A stretch of 29,106 nucleotides of DNA from Branchiostoma floridae. Taxonomy: Eukaryota; Chordata; Leptocardii; Amphioxiformes; Branchiostomatidae. Where the stretch lies: positions 23,957,360-23,986,465 of the forward strand of contig NC_049985.1 in NCBI RefSeq assembly GCF_000003815.2. The letters are read 5' to 3'. A model generated the notes under the pieces. That model worked only from the letters and a program-made list of their open reading frames with translations, made no database searches and was not told the DNA's origin. The translations under genes were made by a program, and so were the position numbers. This document shows, one piece after another, positions 19,085 through 28,109 of the stretch; within the stretch, counting starts at the first letter, position 1, and every line of letters begins with the position of its first letter.

Positions 19085-19225
19085 CTAGAAACCTACATCT
19101 TCTTGAGTGGTATCGCACCGAGTCACATCTTTAGGAAGTGATAAGGTCTTGACTCACATCTTCAGAAAGCGATAACGTCTTGAGTCACATCTTCAGACAG
19201 CCGTAACGTCTTGTTTGAGCAAGTC
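19085..19225. repeat. Short array of about 37-bp units
   Basis: GAGTCACATCTTCAGAAAGC then GATAACGTCTT recurs about four times (first copy most diverged). Function unknown. Confidence 0.7.
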
Positions 19226-20340
19226 GGTTCCTACCGGAAGACTCTAAAACAACGAGGCGCCGCACTAGAAGTTTCACTGTGAGTACGATTCGTTATCCTT
19301 AAATCCTAGCTCAAAACTGCGAATTACTTTCATTTTATACTATAGAAATGTAAAAAAATGCCCGGAATAAAATACACAAAACAGATGTTTGAAACAAACG
19401 AGAATTATAAATGTTTGTTGGCCGAGTCGAGGAAGAAATGGCCTGGGCGTGTCCTTTCGACAACAATAGTCTGAAAACAGCAATAGTTTTTTTCTTCTTT
19501 TCATGTAGATTGCATTACCTTCTTGTATATATAATTGTCCTCTATAACATCCTATGCAAAAAGTGTGTTGATTTTGGTACTTAAAAAAGGCACAATAACA
19601 TGGTATATCGTTCTTATAAAAACATTTCGGGAAAAAAATGTCTAAAAAAATACACGCCAGCAACAAGCCCAACTAATACAGTATGTATAGACTTTACAGC
19701 ATCGAGCTTAATCAGTCGCCATGATTATACATGTGCAAACCATTTTGACGGGATAAAAAATTTTAAGAGTTTATCAAACACTAAAACATGTACATACAAA
19801 AGCCGTTATAGTGTCAAATGAGAGATAAAATGTGCCTCAGTAAAAATGTCAATTGAGAACATTTCCCTATGCAGTGTATGGATCTGGTACGCCTGATTTG
19901 TACGTGATTTCTCAGGGTTCTTGAAATTTTACTAAATCATGCAGTACTTATTAGTCGGTTGTCTTGACGACTGTGCCGAATATGCACGAGCAGGTAACGC
20001 GTAAGCTGGTGGGGTTTTAATGAGGAATTAGATGAAATAGCATTCATATGTGGCGACCCATTTGGCGTTCTAACAGCTTTCTCCAAGTATAGAGCCAATT
20101 TTTTTTTTTGGGGGGGGGGGGGGGATTGTTCTCTGTTGTAGCTGGTGGGTAGCTCAAAATAACAGTTTACAACTAGATAGAGCTGTAAAACACAGGACTG
20201 TCAAGTGAACAAAAAAAAATCCTAACCTGGATTACGATATTTTGTGTCTGTGTCTATGCAGGCGACAACACTGCGGCTATACAAGCACGTGAAACTGCAG
20301 ACCTTATTGTAAAGGAACATACATGCATAGCGGGCACACT
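19226..20340. other. Non-coding stretch with a T9/G13 homopolymer
   Basis: No convincing gene; the 110-codon minus-strand frame at 19340-19672 is low in complexity and domain-free. The T run then G run at about 20101-20124 is a likely site of sequencing error. Confidence 0.5.
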
Positions 20341-20344
20341 AGCA

Positions 20345-20805
20345 TCATATAGCAGATTCATATTGATTGAGCTGACCTAAATTCCATAGCAAAATTACAT
20401 CTAACTGAGCCAGAGTCAAATTGGAGAATTGCATAATATAGCTGACCTATGGTCAAATAGCAGAATCATATCTAGCTTACACAGCATTAAATACAAAGAT
20501 CACATCTAGCTGACCTAGCGTCAAATAGTAGAATCACATCTTGCTGACACATCACCCAACATCAGAATTGTATCTAGCTGACACAGAACTTAAAAGCAGA
20601 ATCGCATTTAGCCAACAAAGAACCCAATTTTAGAATTACATCTAGCTGACCCAGAATCCATAGTAGAACAACATCTAGCTGACACGGAAACCAATGGTAG
20701 AATCAACTCTAGCTGACAGTGTCTACCTGCAGAGTCACATCTAACTGAAACATTGGCAAATAACTTCACATTTAGCTAACCCAACAGCAGAATTATATTC
20801 AGCTG
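20345..20805. repeat. About 36-bp minisatellite upstream of the receptor-tail exon
   Basis: Units of the type AGCAGAATCACATCTAGCTG then ACCCAGAATCCAAT repeat about 12-13 times with substitutions. The array stops some 40 bp before the open frame of the next feature. Confidence 0.85.
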
Positions 20806-20846
20806 AGAGTATGTCTGCAAAATATGAATCTACAATCATGAGCTAA

Positions 20847-21859
20847 CAACTAGCAAAGGGTTGCACTCATGCAAAGAATAACATCCAGCCCCAAAATATT
20901 ACATACACGGCATTGAAGACACCATCGGAGGATACCAAGGCAAATGCGCCCTTGCAGAATACAAACGCGGATTTAAACAGCACAGAAGATATCACAATTG
21001 ACTCCGCAGATAGTGACACACACAAGAACAGTACAGAGTCTCCAGCCCTTCCCGGGGATGACAGTACCATGCGTGAGTGTCCACATCCTCCCGGTGCAAT
21101 CCATCAAAACGAGGGGTACGAGGACATGGACCCCCTGAAAAATCTCGAATACGAGAACACGTATGACATGAGTTCCGGATGCCATGTCGACACAAAACGC
21201 CTCCAGTTCGGTGTGCGGAGGAACCTCGAAGGACCAGAGCACTTGTGTTGAAAAGCAACTAGCTAGCATGGAGCAACATGCTGTAAGACATCAGGAAGAA
21301 CATGACGATGATGACAATGGTATGTTAAAGAAAAGAGGAGCCGCAGCTGGGAACAGCATTGCAAAGACCAACACCGCTGAGGAGGATATTGAACCATATG
21401 CTGTTAGATATCAGGAAGAAGATTATGTTAATGACAATGACTTGCCACAAAAAAGAAGAGACGCAGCTGGGGATAGTACCATTGGCACTGAAGAGGATAT
21501 TGAAGCATATGCTGTTGCATACACGTGCGAGAATGTGATGTACTCGTGCCAGGAAGGGCTACAAACAGAAGCTCCCTTGAAGAATACAAAAGCTACTCCA
21601 AGCAACAGCGGGGACGTCAAGACCACACTAAATAAGGCCGGCAATTCCGTGAATAATGCTGCCAGTTCCGGAAATGACGCTGGCAATCCCGCGAATGATG
21701 CTGGAACTTACGAAAATGATGCTGGCTATCTAAGGAACGACGGAAATATGCGCGACACTCATGAAACAAAACGTGTACTTCACTCGCGCCCGCGGCTACA
21801 GAACAAACTGGTCCCAAATCTGATGTACGTTCCAAAAGGCCCTCAGCAAGCAGCTGGAG
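20847..21859 (+). pseudogene. Exon for the cytoplasmic tail of a lancelet-type tyrosine-motif receptor, with a frameshift
   Basis: Two open frames overlap. Frame 1 is open from 20847 to TGA at 21249-21251 without a usable ATG, so it probably begins at an acceptor. It carries NEGYEDMDPLKNLEYENTYDM; YEDM fits a YxxM motif and YENT a YxN motif. Frame 2 runs from 21172 (ATG 21184) and holds two about 37-residue repeats (QHAVRHQEEHDDDD... and PYAVRYQEEDYVND..., each ending in KKRG/QKRR-A-AG-S), then EAYAVAYTCE, an Asn/Asp-Ala-Gly heptad-like run (GNDAGNPANDAGTYENDAG), and PNLMYVPKGPQQAAG. The exon ends at a strong donor, GGAG|GTAAGA. From memory, lancelet type II receptors with lectin or other ectodomains have such YAVxY tails ending in MYVP-QQ before the membrane segment; this is recall, not a search. 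No membrane or ectodomain exon follows before the gap. One shift between 21172 and 21248 separates the frames. Confidence 0.55.
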
Positions 21860-21959
21860 GTAAGATTATACTTCAGAAACATTGTTTCTGGTAGCGTTTG
21901 TGTGTTTTCTATTGTAGTTCCTGGGTGTTTTGCGATCGTCAAATGGATAAGATGAGAGT

Positions 21960-21982
21960 GTGTATGTCGTGTGTGTGCGTTA

Positions 21983-22021
<39 letters not shown>

Positions 22022-22042
22022 GTGTGTGTGTTACAAGTGTGT
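21960..22042. repeat. GT microsatellite
   Basis: Interrupted GT run on the plus strand, about 80 bp, 100 bp after the receptor-tail donor site. Confidence 0.9.
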
Positions 22043-22064
22043 ATCAGTGACAAAAATCTGTAAT

Positions 22065-22330
22065 CAAATGCGTACACGTCACAAAGATTATGCTGATGAT
22101 GATGTGTATTTTTCAATGTGCACACGTCACAGAAACTACGGTGCTAGCTATAGTGACGTTTATTTTTCAGCGTGACACATCTATGACAATACGTTGCTGT
22201 GTATCGGCACAGAAAATACGGTGCTCATGACGTGTAGTTTTCAGCGTGTGCACGTCACGGGGATTACGGTGTTGATGACGTGTATTTTTCAATGTGTACA
22301 CGTCACGGGGATTACGGTGCTAGAATGCCC
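22065..22330. repeat. About 48-bp minisatellite
   Basis: Five to six units of the type GTGTACACGTCACGGGGATT then ACGGTGTTGATGACGTGTATTTTTCA. ACGTCAC/GTGACGT-like half-sites recur in each unit. With a period divisible by three it produces open frames such as DVYFS-CTRHRNYG, which I regard as by-products. Confidence 0.8.
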
Positions 22331-22783
22331 GTTCTGTTTGAATGACACATCGAACACGATTCGGATTCGAAAACCTATTAAGAGAAAACGCGAAAGCCAT
22401 ATATTGGTACCGTCCAAAACGCCTTCGAATGTCCCAACCCCACGGGATGCGAGATGGCGAGAAAACGGCAGTTTTGATTAATAACCACATTAATTCACCT
22501 TTGGTCAAAACAGCAGTATTGCTGACAAACGTAGTGCATTTCAAAGTATGAGCACCTGTTTGTTGGTATATATCGCAGTCAGTCTGCAAAAATTCTAGGA
22601 ATTGCACAGGCATTTTTCCACGGAATGCAGTATGCTGGGTATGCAAGCCCTCCCCCCAAGTCTGCTCCAGATGTATCTCTGGTATGCAATGGTGGAATGT
22701 AGGTCACACTTGCTCCCTGGAGGAATTTGTCCTTTGAAACTAGACAGGGAAACTCTGCACAAAGGATCACGTTGTCTTGGTTG

Positions 22784-22815
22784 TTATGTTATGTTATGTT
22801 ATGTTATGTTATGAA
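22784..22815. repeat. TTATG pentamer repeat
   Basis: Six GTTAT units in a row. Confidence 0.9.
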
Positions 22816-22849
22816 GGATACATTTTCTTTGCTAGAGCTTGTTCAAGCC

Positions 22850-22960
22850 ATATGCCACAGGCAGACAGAAAATACTTCATATAGAGGTCATGATCTTGAA
22901 TGATGGCATCCAAATGGTTATCATATTCAGAGCCAAATATAATTGTTCAAGGCCCATTAT
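22850..22960. repeat. Dispersed repeat family, copy 1
   Basis: GCCATATGCCACAGGCAGAC ... TCATATTCAGAGCCAAAT. The same segment recurs at 23410-23520 (direct) and in inverse at about 24020-24135; a partial inverse copy is at about 24213-24258. Probably pieces of one retroelement family. Confidence 0.65.
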
Positions 22961-22997
22961 ACTATCCAAGGACTGGAATATTACGAAGTAGGACAGA

Positions 22998-23158
22998 CAT
23001 GTGGGTTAGGTGCAAGAATGTCATTCAAGGACGGAAGTGCTGGAAACAGTTGGTTCTTCCTTATTTCTTAATCTCCAGTACACACTGTAATGCTCAGCTG
23101 TAGGTTTGGGTTACTGGCAGACCATTGTGCTGTACCAGGGATAGTACATTTCTGCTGG
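22998..23158. repeat. Duplicated segment, copy 1
   Basis: Starts CATGTGGGTTAGGTGCAAGA and ends AGTACATTTCTGCTGG. The second copy is at 24543-24676 in the same orientation (shared core GTGCTGGAAACAGTTG and TACTGGCAGACCAT). Confidence 0.75.
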
Positions 23159-23189
23159 ACAATGTCGGAATGTCCAGAACTCTTTCACT

Positions 23190-23310
23190 ACCTCAAGCCA
23201 TCGTAGATAAAACACTTGAGGAAGAAACATCTCATCTCGACTCGTGGGCTGACACCAATAACATGCTGCTAAACGGGAAGAAAAGCCAACTGCTACAAAT
23301 CTGTGTCTGC
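23190..23310 (+). pseudogene. Reverse-transcriptase remnant of a non-LTR retrotransposon
   Basis: The open frame reads DKTLEEETSHLDSWADTNNM then LLNGKKSQLLQICVCRSVPS. The pattern L...L..W...N.M.LN..KS..L.I. is the conserved stretch after the catalytic block in CR1/Jockey-type reverse transcriptases, where thumb residues follow the palm. Only about 40 residues survive and the flanks are repeats, so this is a dead fragment. It may explain the duplicated neighbours, which would be non-coding parts of the same family. Confidence 0.5.
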
Positions 23311-23409
23311 AGATCTGTTCCCAGCCTGGCTGCAAAGAGTGAGTGGTCGGCCCACCCAATAACCCAATAACAATAACAATAGTTGGGTCAGCTCTAGTCA
23401 ACTGATAGG

Positions 23410-23520
23410 GATTGCCATAGTCCATAGGTAGACAGGAAATGTTACATATTAAGGTCATAATCTTGAATAATGGCAATTGGAAATCATATTCAGAGCCAAA
23501 TGTAATTTTCATGGCATATA
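23410..23520. repeat. Dispersed repeat family, copy 2
   Basis: Direct copy of 22850-22960 (GGTCATAATCTTGAATAATG, CATATTCAGAGCCAAATGTA); it runs into the 46-bp array. Confidence 0.65.
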
Positions 23521-23668
23521 CTAAAGGCAACGTTATATGTAATTTTCATGGCATATACTAAAGTTATATCAAGGTCACACACTGGTAATTTTCATGGCAT
23601 TTACTAAAGGTATATCAAGGTCACACACTGGTAATTTTCATGGCATATACTAAAGGTATATCAATTCA
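23502..23668. repeat. 46-bp tandem array
   Basis: GTAATTTTCATGGCATATAC then TAAAGGTATATCAAGGTCACACACTG starts at 23502, 23539, 23585 and 23631. The first spacing is shorter (37 bp). Confidence 0.85.
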
Positions 23669-23812
23669 GGCTGCATTCCCGACATAGTTTTAGGCTGCAT
23701 TCCTGACCTACATTCAGACTGCATTCCCGACCTACATTCAGCCTGCATTCCCGACCTACTTCCAGGCTGCATTCATGGCATAGAATCAGCCTGCATTCAT
23801 GACCTAGTCTTT
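23669..23812. repeat. About 25-bp tandem array
   Basis: GGCTGCATTCCCGACCTACA-type units, six copies, directly after the 46-bp array. Confidence 0.85.
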
Positions 23813-24019
23813 GGATGTAGTAGGATTCTCCATGTCATGTATAAGGTATTCTGGTCACCGTTTGGAGCAGTGGTTCTTTTACGTTAGTGTTACAAATGAA
23901 TTACACTGAGCACTCTACACAAACCCGATGTCCCTAGAATGCAAGATTGTAAGGCTATGATAATAGCTGGCTTGACGACCCACCACACATGACCTTGCAT
24001 TTGTTGAATCTATTTTACA

Positions 24020-24260
24020 TTGGGCACAGAATATTTTTCTCTGTGACTCTGAATATGATTACCATTTTCCATCATTCAAAATTATCATTGACTTAAAGTA
24101 CTTCCTGTCTACATGTGGTATATGGCTTTAACAAATCAGAACTCACAGTCACAGCTCATGGATGATAGACATTTTGACTAAGCATTGAGTTGCGACTCTG
24201 GAAATTAAGATGTAACATTTCCTGCCTGTCTATGGTATATGGCTTCAAGTTGACCTGAGC
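24020..24260. repeat. Dispersed repeat family, two inverse copies
   Basis: About 24020-24135 (ending GTGGTATATGGCTT) and about 24213-24258 (ACATTTCCTGCCTGTCTATG) are reverse complements of parts of the 22850 and 23410 copies. Confidence 0.6.
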
Positions 24261-24542
24261 TGACGCAATCATCCCCCTCATCCCAGCTTCCTACCACGTG
24301 AACCAAATTCCATTTCACATTCATACCGGCTAACATTCCATACATGCCTGTGTACATGCCAGGCTACCATTCAATACATATACCCGTCGAAACATGCCAG
24401 TACAATTCCTAGCTATATAGAATGTATGGCATTCCCTATCAGTTGACCATGGCTGACCAAACCATCTTCCTGATCCCACATGCAAGCGACTTTCAGTTCT
24501 GCCTGTTACAAGTGTCAATGTGTCTGTGTGATTGTATTTAGC

Positions 24543-24676
24543 CATGTGGATTAGGTGCAAGAAAGTCATTTCAAGGACTGAAGTGCTGGAAACAGTTGAT
24601 TCTTCATTTTTTATTCTCCACTATAGTGCTGGCTGTAGGTTTAGGTTACTGGCAGACCATAGTACATTTCTGCTGG
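24543..24676. repeat. Duplicated segment, copy 2
   Basis: Direct copy of 22998-23158, about 25 bases shorter because part of the middle is missing. From 24677 to 25163 I see nothing further. Confidence 0.75.
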
Positions 24677-25163
24677 CCGTAGGTTTATGTTACAGGTGGG
24701 CTAGGTGCCAGGGTTAGTGCGACAGGGAAGTTCCAATCTATGCACGCGCACCTACCTGCCAAACCACATTTTGCACTGGTCAAAAAAGCCTACAACAGCC
24801 ACCGTCGCCATGGCAATGTATGTTTTCCATTCCCAATCTTGTTTGGGAGGGGAGGGAGTATTTTCACAGGAGCTTGTTTTCTGAAAAATTCTAATTCTAT
24901 CTGGCGTATTTGTTAGGTTTAAAAACACTATTGTCTGTCATTGGATAACGCCCAATCACAATGCAGACATATCACGGTGGTCAAATACAGGCTCAAATAC
25001 TCCCATGTCCAGCCGAATTCGAACCTTTTTCCACGATGTTCCATATGACGTAATTCGAACGGAGCCCGTGTTATTCTTCCTTTGATAAGAACATCACCCA
25101 TATCGGGAGAAAATAAACGCTACCTTTCTTGACATCTTTTCTTGCACCTATACATTAAATTTT

Positions 25164-25515
25164 NNNNNNNNNNNNNNNNNNNNNNNNNNNNNNNNNNNNN
25201 NNNNNNNNNNNNNNNNNNNNNNNNNNNNNNNNNNNNNNNNNNNNNNNNNNNNNNNNNNNNNNNNNNNNNNNNNNNNNNNNNNNNNNNNNNNNNNNNNNNN
25301 NNNNNNNNNNNNNNNNNNNNNNNNNNNNNNNNNNNNNNNNNNNNNNNNNNNNNNNNNNNNNNNNNNNNNNNNNNNNNNNNNNNNNNNNNNNNNNNNNNNN
25401 NNNNNNNNNNNNNNNNNNNNNNNNNNNNNNNNNNNNNNNNNNNNNNNNNNNNNNNNNNNNNNNNNNNNNNNNNNNNNNNNNNNNNNNNNNNNNNNNNNNN
25501 NNNNNNNNNNNNNNN
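25164..25515. other. Assembly gap of 352 N
   Basis: Run of N; open frames across it are meaningless. Confidence 1.
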
Positions 25516-25717
25516 GATACAAGATCTCATTTGTTATATTTATGCTTCACTCAGGAGATGCTAATACAAATAAAACAACTCAGGCGATAGTAGTATAGTA
25601 GGTGTACGCTGACTATCATTATTCAGGCGCAAAGCAGGCGCAGGTCAGAGGTCATCGTCTGCCGGCCTAGTCTAGGGGAATAGGGATATTTTCTGAGCTC
25701 TGGATAGGGGTGAAAGA

Positions 25718-25860
25718 GGGGTCAAGTCGACCTTTTGACCCACCAAGGTAACTATGACACCCCCCAATGACCCCCCCCCCCCTCCAATCATCAGGGACAT
25801 GCCCTTATTTGGCCTGGTTGTAAGGCTCTACGCCTTTTTCTTTAATCAATCTATTTTTTT
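25718..25860. repeat. Diverged copy of the foldback arm's outer segment
   Basis: GTCAAGTCGACC..., a C-rich tract, GACATGCCCTTATTTGGCCT and GTAAGGCTCTACGCC repeat in order the outer arm segment at 25880-26034, about 163 bp away. It may be the start of the true arm or an older neighbour. Confidence 0.6.
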
Positions 25861-26071
25861 TTTGGTTGAACCAAGGCTCAGGTCGACCTTCCTACCCACC
25901 GAGGAAATTCTTACACCCCACCCCCCCTAACACCCCACCCCCACCCCCCTCTCGTGAGACATGCCCTTACTTGCCCTGGCCGTAAGGCTAAACGCCGGGA
26001 GGCCTTCCTTTTTTCGTTATTTTATCTAGTTTTATCGTACAGGTTAGTTTTACGTACGAAAATATACCATG

Positions 26072-27083
26072 TATATGTACGTGAAGTGAATCCTTGCTTT
26101 GGAGTTGCTATACGTGTTGTTCCGGAGTATGCTCCGGAGTAAGTGAGTAAGCATATTAGTTGTAAGACAGTATAATTGTCATGTATGTACGGACATATAC
26201 CGGCTATATGTACATGCAGTGAAACATTGCTTTGGAGTAACTATACGTGTTGCTCCGGAGTAAAAACACTGCTCCGGAGTAAAAATACTGCTCCGGAGTA
26301 TGCTCCGGAGTAAGTGAGTAAGTATATTTGTTGTAAGTAAGTATATTTGTTGTAAGTATGTATATTTGTCATGTACGTACGACCATATACCATCTATATG
26401 TACATGCAGTGAAACATTGCTTTGGAGTAGCTATACGTGGTGCTCCGGAGTAAAACACTGCTCCGGAGTAAAAATATTGCTCCGGAGTAAGTGAGTAAGT
26501 ATATTAGTTGTAAGACAGTATAATTGTCATGTATGTACGGACATATACCGGCTATATGTACATGCAGTGAAACATTGCTTTGGAGTAACTATACGTGTTG
26601 CTCCGGAGTAAAAACACTGCTCCGGAGTAGAAATACTGCTCCGGAGTATGCTCCGTAGTAAGTGAGTAAGTATATTTGTTGTAAGTAAGTATATTTGTTG
26701 TAAGTATGTATATTTGTCATGTACGTACGACCATATACCATCTATATGTACATGCAGTGAAACATTGCTTTGGAGTAGCTATACGTGGTGCTGCGGAGTA
26801 AAAACACTGCTCCGGAGTAAAAATATTGCTCCGGAGTATGCTCCGGAGTAAATGAGTAAGTATATTTGTTGTAAGTATACTTGTCATGTACGTACAAATA
26901 TATACCATTTATATGTACATGCAGTGAATCATTGCTTTGGAGTAACTATACGTGTTGCTCCGGAGTAAAAACACTGCTCCGGAGTAAAAAAACTGCTCCG
27001 GAGTATGCTCCGGAGTTAGTGAGTAAGTATATTCGTGTAAGTAACGCATACGTATTTGCCATGTACGTGCCTGTTATGTAGAC
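26072..27083. repeat. Left arm tandem array, six units with CTCCGGAG palindromes
   Basis: Units begin at the ATGTAC(A/G)TG(C/A)AGTGAA anchor near 26072, 26206, 26396, 26556, 26746 and 26915. Each has GCTTTGGAGT, CTATACGTG, two to four CTCCGGAG palindromes 19 bp apart (the last pair 12 bp apart), then a TATATTTGTTGTAAG tail. Tails come in types: units 1 and 3 share CAGTATAATTGTCATGTATG, units 2 and 4 share a doubled TTGTTGTAAGTA, unit 5 has a shorter one. So units 3-4 look like a duplication of units 1-2. Confidence 0.9.
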
Positions 27084-27183
27084 NNNNNNNNNNNNNNNNN
27101 NNNNNNNNNNNNNNNNNNNNNNNNNNNNNNNNNNNNNNNNNNNNNNNNNNNNNNNNNNNNNNNNNNNNNNNNNNNNNNNNNNN
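27084..27183. other. Assembly gap of 100 N
   Basis: Exactly 100 N, the usual placeholder for a gap of unknown length, located where the left array should reach the inner spacer. Confidence 1.
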
Positions 27184-27277
27184 AATTCATAACCAACGTA
27201 TATTTCGTCCTATATGTGAAACATGGTATCACATCAGGAAAGAAAAGTTGTACTGCAAACGATATGGCGACCTCACA

Positions 27278-27907
27278 TTACTTCAGGACGAGGTAACCAT
27301 ATTTTTTCATCAGTGTCTGTTCTGAGACCCACTTCTTGCCGTATTCGATCTCATTACTGTAACGAGGCAACGCAGCGAACTCTATTAGATAAAACTTTTT
27401 GTCAGCGCGCTTCGTCTGTTTGATGACACTTTGAGGAACATCGCCTGGCTGGTGAGGTAGTGCGATGGACCAGTCTCGATAGAGTGTCCACTCCTCGTCG
27501 TCACCGCTGTGGTAGCCGCTGTCGTAGCCGGTACGTTCACTGTCATCAGATGATACCGTCCCGGAGGACACATCTGTCCCTGTATCACTCTCGGAACCAC
27601 TTTGAGCGCTGTCGGTTTCTGATGTGGAGTCTCCCTGCTCGGAGCCCAGCACAGATTTGGCGTCTGAAAAGCTTTCTTCATCTTGTGACGCCATCGAATC
27701 TTCGGAACCAACCGTGTCCGTGTCGTGTTCAGATGACACGTCGGAGGCGTCAAAAACATCGCGTTCCCGGTAAGAGCCCGTCTCGGCATCAACAACGACT
27801 TCTCCCGAGGCAACACCTGACTTGTCTCGGTGTTTTCTTTCCATATGACGCTCGAGGTTGAACGCACGATCGAATTCCCGATCACAAATGTCGCAGACGT
27901 GAGGCAT
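27278..27907 (-). CDS. C2H2 zinc-finger protein with acidic Ser/Asp-rich middle, inside the foldback element
   Basis: I chose the ATG at 27907 (MPHVCDICD, 209 residues); the same frame opens 24 residues earlier at 27979. From the chosen start, residues 5-26 form one C2H2 finger, CDIC-x12-H-x4-H, a DNA- or protein-binding module. Residues about 40-140 are very rich in Ser, Asp, Glu, Thr and Gly, predicted disordered and acidic, as in transcriptional activators. Residues about 140-209 are folded-looking: WTLYRDWSIALPHQPGD, then KKFYLIEFAALPRY and KKWVSEQTLMKKYGY. YLIEF...WVSEQTL loosely recalls a chromodomain core, which I offer only as a hypothesis. The stop is TAA at 27278-27280. A single finger is unlikely to specify a long site alone. 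It is the only gene in the element, with palindrome arrays on both sides, so it may be the element's own DNA-binding protein or a captured host gene. No transposase catalytic triad is seen. Confidence 0.6.
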   Translation of the reverse strand: MPHVCDICDREFDRAFNLERHMERKHRDKSGVASGEVVVDAETGSYRERDVFDASDVSSEHDTDTVGSEDSMASQDEESFSDAKSVLGSEQGDSTSETDSAQSGSESDTGTDVSSGTVSSDDSERTGYDSGYHSGDDEEWTLYRDWSIALPHQPGDVPQSVIKQTKRADKKFYLIEFAALPRYSNEIEYGKKWVSEQTLMKKYGYLVLK

Positions 27908-28018
27908 GCTTTTTGTCCGGTGGACAGAAGGAAAATGATAAGATATATATTGATGTGCACACATATTTTTGTCGCGCATTTAAGTTTTAGGGACCATACG
28001 GTTATCTCCTCCCACTCC

Positions 28019-28092
28019 CTGTTTGTATCTACGTATGCCGTAAATACATTTGTGGTATGAAGTATAGATGTATGAAACGTAGATACAAACAG
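28019..28092. repeat. 16-bp perfect inverted repeat upstream of the zinc-finger gene
   Basis: CTGTTTGTATCTACGT (28019-28034) and its exact inverse ACGTAGATACAAACAG (28077-28092), 42 bases apart, about 110 bp upstream of the zinc-finger start on its strand. It could be part of its promoter or an inner boundary of the right arm. Confidence 0.8.
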
Positions 28093-28109
28093 CTTTTCAG
28101 ACGCTTTTC

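Noticed and set aside
19340-19672. Minus-strand open frame of 110 codons rich in Phe and Cys
   Set aside because: Low-complexity translation of AT-rich DNA; no domain, no neighbouring exons.
25120-25564. Open frames of 124-140 codons
   Set aside because: They consist of translated N.
26072-27060. CRISPR-like array
   Set aside because: Regular units but no unique spacers, units of 130-200 bp, and clearly eukaryotic context; it is a tandem satellite within an inverted arm.
27385-27960. Alternative frames of 191 (minus) and 133 (plus) codons over the zinc-finger gene
   Set aside because: The frame with CDIC-x12-H-x4-H and an acidic run is the meaningful one; the others are shadows with basic, Pro-rich or Ser-rich translation.
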